From positions 1 through 28,652 of the forward strand of contig CAAFYU010000018.1 in the NCBI GenBank assembly GCA_900767135.1: a DNA stretch of 28,652 nt. The letters are read 5' to 3'. The DNA comes from Candidatus Gastranaerophilales bacterium (lineage in GTDB: Bacteria > Cyanobacteriota > Vampirovibrionia > Gastranaerophilales > Gastranaerophilaceae). A model generated the notes under the pieces. The model saw nothing but the letters and a program-made list of their open reading frames with translations. It was not told the DNA's origin and searched no databases. A program made the translations under genes and the position numbers. Positions within the stretch are counted from its first letter, which is position 1. Each line of letters begins with the position of its first letter. Shown piece by piece: positions 23,668 through 28,652 of the stretch.

Positions 23668-23960
23668 GCAAATTTTTAATTAGTTTGTTGAATGAATTAG
23701 GCTAAAAAATTTTGTACTATATAAATGTAAATCCTCAACTCTTCTGATTGCTCAGTATTCAGCTCCTCAGTAAATAGGGGAGCCTTTTTTTGTATAAAGA
23801 ATTGGAAATTAGAACAAATATGATAAAAATAACGACGGGAGCTTCGAGGTGGGGAAGTTAGGATTAAGATGCCAAGATGCAAAGTCGATATCGTGAGAAG
23901 ATACTAAGTTACTAGGGTACTAAGTTCGAAACAAAAGTAGGGCTGGGTCCTTACCTACTA
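23668..23960. other. Gene-free repeat-rich region, possible small RNA
   Basis: No credible protein gene. A second terminator-like hairpin, GCTCCTC (23762-23768) / GGGGAGC (23777-23783) followed by seven Ts, stands alone with no gene before it. It could end a small RNA starting near 23725 or catch readthrough from secY. Further right are degenerate short repeats: AAGATGCCAAGATGC (23866-23880) and two ACTAAGTT units (about 23904-23925). The 19-mer at 23861-23879 recurs with one mismatch at 28461-28479. Confidence 0.45.
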
Positions 23961-24008
23961 TTTGTAACCTCATATTAACTTCCTATAAAATAAGTATAGA
24001 CAAAACCC
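23961..24008 (+). repeat. 48-bp promoter-like repeat, copy 1
   Basis: Identical over 48 bp to 28599-28646. It contains TTGTAA (23962-23967), 16 bp, TATAAA (23984-23989), a plausible promoter, and ends with the -35 box TAGACA of a second, better promoter. It stands directly before the prepilin reading frame. Confidence 0.85.
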
Positions 24009-24025
24009 AAAAACAGGGTTATAAT
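23997..24025 (+). promoter_or_regulatory. Promoter of the prepilin frame, leaderless type
   Basis: TAGACA (23997-24002), 17-bp spacer, TATAAT (24020-24025). The predicted start at 24031-24032 coincides with an ATG at 24031. The spacer contains the small inverted repeat AACCC / GGGTT (24004-24008 and 24016-24020). Confidence 0.6.
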
Positions 24026-24030
24026 AACAC

Positions 24031-24272
24031 ATGTACACAGTAAAAAAGAAAGTGAGCTTGGTTATGAGAAATTTATTTAGAAATGCTTTCGGGGGGGGGG
24101 CAATCGCAGCGTAGCACGTGATATCGTTCGTGGGGCAGATTTAGCAGCTAAGTTTTTAAAAGACGCTAAGACGATAAGACGTAAAGACGATAAGTCCGTA
24201 TCGGGGAAAGTTGCTATCAGTCGTCATTCTGAGCGATTAGCGAAAGAATCCAGTGATACTAATCTAATACAG
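24031..24272 (+). pseudogene. Upstream leader frame of the prepilin gene, interrupted at a G10 tract
   Basis: From ATG 24031 (or ATG 24064, same frame) the reading frame runs MYTVKKKVSLVMRNLFRNAF, then enters ten Gs (24091-24100) and stops at TAG 24112-24114. The frame of the prepilin is offset by one base and has no stop codon from the G tract all the way to the prepilin. Eleven (or eight) Gs would fuse everything into one ORF from 24031 to 25043. The section at 24160-24194 is a degenerate tandem tract (AAGACG/ATAAG units). The part at 24222-24252 has the CGTCATTCTGAGCG... GAATCC look of a known type of intergenic repeat, translated as RHSER. It is either a phase-variable switch, a sequencing error in a homopolymer, or repeat-derived non-coding DNA. 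Confidence 0.55.
24160..24194 (+). repeat. Degenerate AAGACG/ATAAG tandem tract
   Basis: Successive units AAGACGC, TAAGACG, ATAAGACG, TAAAGACG, ATAAG, about 7-8 bp each. The reverse complement of the 15-mers between rpsE and rpmD (GATAAGACATTAAGT) is similar, so the two tracts may belong to one repeat family. Confidence 0.55.
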
Positions 24273-25043
24273 TTGCAAGGGATTAAAATTAATTTCACCG
24301 AAACAGACCAAGTTTCGTGTTGGCATAGCAATGCCAACCTACATAAAAAATCCGCCTTTACTCTCGCGGAGGTTCTCATCACCCTCGGCATTATCGGTGT
24401 TGTTGCAGCACTAACTTTGCCAAGTGTTATCCAAAATTATCAAAAACAGGTTACGGTAACAAAACTTAAAAAAGCATATTCTATGCTCGGACAAGTTGCA
24501 CAAAAATCAATAGCAGACAATGGAGCTATTGATTTTGTTGAGGGCGACTTGTTAGATGAAGGTGCGGTTAAAAAATTTTTTAATACCTATTGGCTATCAT
24601 ATTTTAAAGGAGTTGATGTTTTCCCTGATGGAAAACGACCATACAGATTAAATGGAGATACAGTATTTTATAAACATATTGGTGGTACTTTAGATGATAC
24701 AAATGTTTACACAGCATATTCTGGAGGAAGAATATTTTTTAACACTGCTGATGGAATTTCGTATTATGTATATATAGTGAAATGGATTAACAATAAATAT
24801 AATGATAAAGGTGAACTTATTTCGCAAGATGCGGCATATGATTCAAAGCAAATGGTATATGTTGATTTGAACGGTATTAAACCGCCAAATACTTTTGGGA
24901 AAGATGCTTTTGTATTTTACGTTGATTTTTCAAAGGGAATTGTACGGCCAGACCAAGGGATTTGTAATAATACTTATAGTACCGGTTGTGCAGGAAAAAT
25001 CATGCGTGACGGTTGGCAGATAAAATCAGATTATCCTTGGTAA
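24273..25043 (+). CDS. Type IV pilin-like / type II secretion pseudopilin
   Basis: A prepilin-type protein. The cleavage/methylation motif is KKSA|FTLAEVLITLG, with Ala at -1, Phe at +1 and Glu at +5, followed by a hydrophobic helix and a globular domain ending in a Cys pair (GICNNTYSTGCAG) and DGWQIKSDYPW. The mature part is about 228 residues. It would be cut by a prepilin peptidase and assembled by a machine such as the PilB/PilC/secretin set at 14171-20134. From TTG 24273 the leader would be 28 residues, but no Shine-Dalgarno site precedes that TTG. The frame is open far upstream to the G10 tract, so the true start may be at 24031 or 24064 after a frame correction. Its stop codon touches that of convergent rlmH. 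Confidence 0.85.
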   Translation: MQGIKINFTETDQVSCWHSNANLHKKSAFTLAEVLITLGIIGVVAALTLPSVIQNYQKQVTVTKLKKAYSMLGQVAQKSIADNGAIDFVEGDLLDEGAVKKFFNTYWLSYFKGVDVFPDGKRPYRLNGDTVFYKHIGGTLDDTNVYTAYSGGRIFFNTADGISYYVYIVKWINNKYNDKGELISQDAAYDSKQMVYVDLNGIKPPNTFGKDAFVFYVDFSKGIVRPDQGICNNTYSTGCAGKIMRDGWQIKSDYPW

Positions 25044-25514
25044 TTATTTATGATAGGTTTCACCTTTAATAATTTTGAATGCACGATAAATTTGTTCTAC
25101 AAGAATTAGTCTTGCGAATTGGTGCAAAAAAGTCATTTTAGACATACTCATTTTGAAATTTGCACGTGCTGAAACATTCGCAGAAATTCCACAAGATGAA
25201 CCTATTACAAAAACGATTTCGCTCACGCCGTCGTTTGTTAAGTTTTCTATTTTTTGTGCAAACTCTTCTGATGAAAGCATTTTACCTTTGATTTCCATGG
25301 TTATCACGAAAGATTGGGGCTTTATGTGTGACAAAATCTTTTCACCCTCTTGATCTAAAACTTTTTGGGTCAAGTTCTCATCTTTTATTTCAATAGGTGA
25401 AAGTTCAAGGATTTCAACAGAGGCGTAAGGAGTAAGACGTTTTAAAAATTCATCAATTCCTTCTTTTAAAAATTTTTCTTTTATTTTACCGAGTGCAATT
25501 ATTTTTATGTTCAT
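25044..25514 (-). CDS. rlmH: 23S rRNA pseudouridine-1915 N3-methyltransferase RlmH
   Basis: A SPOUT-class methyltransferase that modifies pseudouridine 1915 in helix 69 of 23S rRNA. 156 residues, normal length. The SAM-binding knot loop is VFVIGSSCGIS near 101-111, where most homologues have IGGSxGL; the C-terminus GETYHK replaces the common GEPYHK. The rest, including MSMSKMTFLHQFARLILVEQIYRA, is conserved, so it is probably active despite two unusual residues. It lies 25 nt after mscS on the same strand, with no clear Shine-Dalgarno site. Stop codons of rlmH and the convergent prepilin gene are adjacent (TAATTA), with no terminator between. Confidence 0.92.
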   Translation of the reverse strand: MNIKIIALGKIKEKFLKEGIDEFLKRLTPYASVEILELSPIEIKDENLTQKVLDQEGEKILSHIKPQSFVITMEIKGKMLSSEEFAQKIENLTNDGVSEIVFVIGSSCGISANVSARANFKMSMSKMTFLHQFARLILVEQIYRAFKIIKGETYHK

Positions 25515-25539
25515 TTTTTTTCAACCATATATTGACAGT

Positions 25540-26388
25540 TTATTTTGCGATATATACTGTTTGAGATGGAAATGCAAAATCTATTTCTTCTGCTCTAAAT
25601 TGTTTTATTGCTTCAAAAAGTATTTCTCCACGAACTTTTTCCAGCGTAATAACAGATGATGTTTTTACATAGCCGAACAATTTAATGTTTATAGAGCTGC
25701 TGTCTAAGGCGTCAAGGTTTACTCTAAAATCTTGGGTAACATCGTGTCTGGATTTCATAATAGATTTTATAATATTGATTGCTTTTTGAATTTTTTCTTC
25801 GTTTGTGTCATAAGTAATTCCAAAAGTCATTTGTAGTTTTCGTTTTTTAGCACGGGAAACATTTTCGACTATGTTTGAATCTATTATGCTGTTGGGAATT
25901 GTCACCATAAAGTTGTCGAGTGTTCGGACTTTTGTAGAGTGAAGCGTAATGTTTTCAACAGTTCCTTCCACATTGTTTACCTTTATGTAATCTCCTATTT
26001 TAAAAACTTTATCTGTCAGGATAGCCAAACTTCCGAACATAGATGCAATTGTCTGCTGAGCAGCAAAACCAACTGCCAAACCTGTAATTCCAAAACCTGC
26101 GATTAGTGAGGTTAGGGAATAACCTTGGCTTTGCAAGAATGATGCTGTGATAAAGAAAAATATTAATGTTTTAATAACTTTTTCTAATATCGGAAAAACG
26201 TGAGTCAATGTTTCAGAATTGTCAGGGTTTGTAAAACGTGTTTTTAGTTTGTTGATGAACATATCAGTAAGCTTGAAAAGTACAGCTATAATTATTATGT
26301 TTACAACAATTCCAATAAACATAGAGATTTTAAAAGTTGAAAAAACTTTGTTAATATTATCTGCATTCACTGCCATCTGTTCTAGCAT
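25540..26388 (-). CDS. Small-conductance mechanosensitive channel (MscS family)
   Basis: An inner-membrane tension-gated channel that releases solutes on osmotic downshock. 282 residues from ATG 26388: three membrane helices, with the pore-lining TM3 showing the Gly/Ala pattern (GFGITGLAVGFAAQQT), then the beta domain (FKIGDYIKVNNVEGTVENITLHSTKVRTLDN) and the C-terminal alpha/beta part ending FPSQTVYIAK, typical of the family. I chose ATG 26388 because CAGGG lies 8 nt upstream. A GTG at 26445 would add 19 residues but has no ribosome site, though the promoter position allows either. rlmH follows 25 nt downstream. Confidence 0.9.
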   Translation of the reverse strand: MLEQMAVNADNINKVFSTFKISMFIGIVVNIIIIAVLFKLTDMFINKLKTRFTNPDNSETLTHVFPILEKVIKTLIFFFITASFLQSQGYSLTSLIAGFGITGLAVGFAAQQTIASMFGSLAILTDKVFKIGDYIKVNNVEGTVENITLHSTKVRTLDNFMVTIPNSIIDSNIVENVSRAKKRKLQMTFGITYDTNEEKIQKAINIIKSIMKSRHDVTQDFRVNLDALDSSSINIKLFGYVKTSSVITLEKVRGEILFEAIKQFRAEEIDFAFPSQTVYIAK

Positions 26389-26472
26389 AACATTACCCTG
26401 AAATTTATGTATAAAGCCGAAGATTAAAAATCCTGTTGTAGTCACTGATTTTGTAAGTCTTCTACTTTGATG

Positions 26473-26500
26473 ATTTTACATAAAAAATAAACTATTTCAA
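26473..26500 (-). promoter_or_regulatory. Possible mscS promoter
   Basis: On the minus strand TTGAAA (26500-26495), 16-bp spacer, TAAAAT (26478-26473). It lies in the 148-bp gap between sdaAA and mscS. Start near 26466 would precede both candidate start codons. Confidence 0.45.
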
Positions 26501-26536
26501 GTCCACAAATCGACAATCTTTGTTGTTCTATTGAAG

Positions 26537-27415
26537 TTAAAATTTCTTCAATATTTCTTTTTCCAATATAATAGCAGTTTTGGTTTTTGCAAGTCCGCCT
26601 TGTGAACTTTCTTTTAAAAGAGGTGACATTAATTGACCTGTTTGAGCCATGGCGTCAACGATTTCATCTAGCGGAATTACCGACTTAATTCCAGCCATTG
26701 CAAGCTCAGACGAAGTAATTGCATGGATTGCTAAAAATGGATTTCGTTTCACGCAAGGGATTTCAACTAAACCGCAAACAGGATCGCAAGTTAAACCCAA
26801 AATGTTTTTTAATGCAAGTGCTACTGCACTTAAAATTTGGTCAGTTGTCCCACCTCGCATTTGTGTAACCGCCGCAGATGCCATTGCCGCAGCAACTCCA
26901 CATTCCGCCTGACAACCGCCGACTGCACCAGCAAGAGCCATTTTGTTTGCAACAAGACGCCCAACTTCGCCAGCTGTAATTAATGCGTTAATTTGCTCGT
27001 TTTCATCAATTTTATTATCTTGTGCGAATCCAATCAAAACAGATGGAACAATTCCGCAAGAACCTGCTGTCGGGCAGGCAACAATGGTTCCCATTCTCAG
27101 GTTTTGTTCACTTGTCGCAAGTGCATAAGTCATTATTTTGATAGCTGTCTTTCCTAAAACAGCTTCTGTATTAGTATTTTGTAACTTGTTACAATCAAAA
27201 CCTGTAAGACCGCTTGGAGATTTTTCGGTTGAATTTAGTCCTGTATTTATGGCTGATTTCATTGCTGCTAAGCTTTTTGTTGCTTGAAGTCGAACATTAT
27301 GTTCGGTATTTTCTCCCTGTGCAGCTTCGTTTTCTAGTGCTATTTCGTAAATAGGCTTGTTTTTTGCTTCGCACGCCAAATTTAATTGTTCAAAAGTTGA
27401 TATAATGTTGTTCAT
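26537..27415 (-). CDS. sdaAA: L-serine dehydratase, iron-sulfur dependent, alpha subunit
   Basis: With SdaAB it deaminates L-serine to pyruvate and ammonia using a [4Fe-4S] cluster, oxygen-sensitive, cytoplasmic. 292 residues, normal for the split two-subunit type. Cluster ligands are Cys168, Cys210 and Cys221; the spacings of 42 and 11 residues match those known from the fused Legionella enzyme. Other conserved parts are GTIVACPTAGSCGIVPSVL (109-127) and GGCQAECGVAAAMASAA (166-182). The C-terminal part (QTGQLMSPLLKESSQGGLA) is conserved. It starts 1 nt after the stop of sdaAB (TAATATG), so translation is coupled. No terminator follows. Confidence 0.95.
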   Translation of the reverse strand: MNNIISTFEQLNLACEAKNKPIYEIALENEAAQGENTEHNVRLQATKSLAAMKSAINTGLNSTEKSPSGLTGFDCNKLQNTNTEAVLGKTAIKIMTYALATSEQNLRMGTIVACPTAGSCGIVPSVLIGFAQDNKIDENEQINALITAGEVGRLVANKMALAGAVGGCQAECGVAAAMASAAVTQMRGGTTDQILSAVALALKNILGLTCDPVCGLVEIPCVKRNPFLAIHAITSSELAMAGIKSVIPLDEIVDAMAQTGQLMSPLLKESSQGGLAKTKTAIILEKEILKKF

Positions 27416-27416
27416 A

Positions 27417-28085
27417 TTAATTTTCCAATTTCTCTATATATCTGACTATATAAGTGTTTTTAAGTTCGTTGACTGCATTTGTACAGTGTTTTGAAAGTTC
27501 TCCATCAACACAAATACACATTGAGGCATCACGACCTTTTCCGCTTCTGTCGCAATGTAAAGAGGCTATATTTACGTTGTCCTCTTGAATAAGTTTTGTG
27601 ACTGTTGAAATTACTCCCGGTTTGTCGTCGTAAACAAGTAACAGCGTATTGTATTTTCCATTTAGCTTAACTGAAAAGTTGTTAATATTTGTGATTTCGA
27701 TTTCACCTGCTCCGATAGAGTTTCCGGAAACTGTCAGGTTTAAATTGCCTTCAAATATGAAATCAACAGCGTTTGGGTGTCGGTTAAAATCTTGCAAAAA
27801 TTCGAATTTGTAGTCAATTTCTTTGGCTTGTGGAGTGTCAAAGACTGTTTTTATCCTTTCATCTGCAACTGAAAAGCCTAAAATTCCGGCAAGCAACCCT
27901 TTATCTGTACCATGTCCCTTACCGGTAAGAGCGTATGAATTGTACAATTTAAAAGTAATTTTTTGCGGTTTAGTTTTGTAAATATTTTTTGCTAAAAGTC
28001 CAAGTCTGACAGCACCTGCCGTATGAGAACTTGATGGGCCTGCCATAATCGGTGAAATTATGTCTATTATTGACGCTTGGTGCAT
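27417..28085 (-). CDS. sdaAB: L-serine dehydratase, iron-sulfur dependent, beta subunit
   Basis: 222 residues. The N-terminal part has the family motif MAGPSSSHTAGA (14-25) and LYNSYALTGKGHGTDKGLLAG near 47-67. The C-terminal ACT domain (about 147-219, LLLVYDDKPGVISTVTKLI) is a small-molecule binding fold that in this family binds serine or regulates activity. It is the first gene of the sdaAB-sdaAA operon, with AGGAGA at 28097-28092 before ATG and a strong promoter. Serine breakdown to pyruvate fits an anaerobic fermenter. Confidence 0.95.
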   Translation of the reverse strand: MHQASIIDIISPIMAGPSSSHTAGAVRLGLLAKNIYKTKPQKITFKLYNSYALTGKGHGTDKGLLAGILGFSVADERIKTVFDTPQAKEIDYKFEFLQDFNRHPNAVDFIFEGNLNLTVSGNSIGAGEIEITNINNFSVKLNGKYNTLLLVYDDKPGVISTVTKLIQEDNVNIASLHCDRSGKGRDASMCICVDGELSKHCTNAVNELKNTYIVRYIEKLEN

Positions 28086-28109
28086 TTAAAATCTCCTATG
28101 ATTAGCAAT

Positions 28110-28137
28110 ATTATAGCATCTTATTAACTATTGTAAA
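28110..28137 (-). promoter_or_regulatory. Promoter of sdaAB-sdaAA
   Basis: On the minus strand TTTACA (28137-28132), 16-bp spacer, TATAAT (28115-28110), with TG one base before the -10 (TGCTATAAT). Start near 28103; leader about 18 nt with the ribosome site AGGAGA. Confidence 0.8.
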
Positions 28138-28228
28138 TAATTTGTTAAAAAAATAGCAATAAATTTATATTTTGTGTTTTTATATATGTGTAGTGTATGG
28201 AAATTTTAGTGTGGCAAAAAGGAGTAGT

Positions 28229-28369
28229 ATGTTTAGTCCTGAATTTATGAAATATTTGATTAATTACCAAAAGTCTGAATTTACGCCTGTTGAAACAAAG
28301 AAAGAAATTAAATTTAAGAGTCGTAAATCCGGCAGATTAGCTGAAATTTATGCGTTGGTTATGAAATAG
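28229..28369 (+). CDS. Small basic protein of unknown function
   Basis: 46 codons, starting MFSPEFMKYLINYQKSEF and ending in a Lys/Arg-rich helix (KFKSRKSGRLAEIYALVMK). AAGGAG at 28219-28224 sits 4 nt before ATG, a good site, so translation is likely. The frame is open 19 codons further upstream, but that part has no ribosome site. No recognised domain. It is divergent from sdaAB; no terminator is evident in the repeat-rich DNA that follows. Confidence 0.55.
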   Translation: MFSPEFMKYLINYQKSEFTPVETKKEIKFKSRKSGRLAEIYALVMK

Positions 28370-28504
28370 GTTTAAAAAGTTTTTATCTCTCTCCGCTTTG
28401 GTGCGAGGAAAAGCTAGTAGGTTAGCATTGCGGAATTACGTACGAGTGTTTAATGACATCGGATTTAGATGCCAAGATGTGGAGTCTGTATTATTTAATA
28501 AGAG

Positions 28505-28566
28505 ATTCTGAATAGCAAGAAAAATTAATGCTCGTTTCACGCATTATTTTTCTAAGCTTTCAGAAT
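28505..28566. repeat. Long imperfect hairpin repeat
   Basis: Left arm 28505-28531 and right arm 28541-28566 are near-perfect inverted copies (ATTCTGAA..AGC..AGAAAAAT.AATGC) around a 9-nt loop, TCGTTTCAC. The right flank read on the minus strand gives GGTCATTCTG, like the CGTCATTCTG at 24222-24231. It resembles a palindromic intergenic repeat (REP/MITE-like). No T-run, so it is not a terminator. Confidence 0.7.
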
Positions 28567-28598
28567 GACCATTGATGGCAACTATTTCATGAGTAATT

Positions 28599-28646
28599 TT
28601 TGTAACCTCATATTAACTTCCTATAAAATAAGTATAGACAAAACCC
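28599..28646 (+). repeat. 48-bp promoter-like repeat, copy 2
   Basis: Exact copy of 23961-24008, in the same orientation, with similarity continuing to the window edge apart from one extra C. It carries the same TTGTAA/TATAAA pair and the -35 box TAGACA (28635-28640). By analogy another prepilin-type gene should begin just beyond the window. Confidence 0.85.
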
Positions 28647-28652
28647 CAAAAC

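Noticed and set aside
28172..28228. Upstream extension of the 46-codon ORF
   Set aside because: No ribosome site before 28172, while AAGGAG precedes ATG 28229.
1..28652. tRNA, rRNA or transposase genes
   Set aside because: Reading both strands I found no cloverleaf, rRNA segment or transposase-like ORF; the repeats seen are short and non-coding. This was by eye, so a covariance-model scan could still find a small RNA.

Overview
This window looks like chromosomal DNA of an AT-rich, anaerobic, diderm gut-type bacterium. The best guess is a member of the Gastranaerophilales (non-photosynthetic 'Melainabacteria', sister to Cyanobacteria). The reasons are: a type IV pilus/type II secretion set with an outer-membrane secretin; a prepilin with the N-terminal signature KKSAFTLAEVLITLG that recurs in that lineage; oxygen-sensitive enzymes (HydE, Fe-S serine dehydratase SdaA); and strongly AT-biased codons. 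The taxonomic call is inference from gene content, not from a marker tree.

Layout. (1) 1-6400: housekeeping genes, namely class II fructose-bisphosphate aldolase, spmA-spmB on the minus strand, valS, and a four-domain ribosomal protein S1 gene behind a well-formed promoter. (2) 6600-9620: four genes of unknown function. The first and last encode proteins with related N- and C-termini. Between them lie a Gly/Ala/Ser-rich protein with a G8 tract and a small basic protein. This is the best candidate for an undescribed system. (3) 9680-12320: trpS, then a convergent acidic amino-acid symporter, with a shared bidirectional terminator. (4) 12356-20134, minus strand: a tightly packed six-gene run, PilP/GspC-like protein, secretin, PilB, PilC, an SDR oxidoreductase (TTG start) and HydE. 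(5) 20503-23667: rpsE-rpmD-rplO-secY, a detached piece of the spc ribosomal operon whose spacers are filled with inverted and short tandem repeats. secY is followed by three 63-bp tandem repeats and a terminator. (6) 23668-28652: repeat-rich DNA and a prepilin gene whose upstream reading frame is broken only at a G10 tract. Then come rlmH, an mscS channel gene, sdaAA/sdaAB and a 46-codon ORF. A 48-bp promoter-like repeat before the prepilin recurs exactly at the right edge, suggesting that another prepilin gene follows outside the window.

How the genes work together. Regions 4 and 6 supply a type IV pilus-like machine (secretin, its linker protein, assembly ATPase, platform protein) and at least one candidate pilin subunit that may be phase-variable. 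Regions 1, 3 and 5 are central metabolism and translation. HydE, SdaA and the acidic amino-acid symporter fit fermentative anaerobic growth. Several transcripts, notably spmA and the prepilin, appear to start at or next to the A of the ATG, so leaderless mRNAs may be used here.
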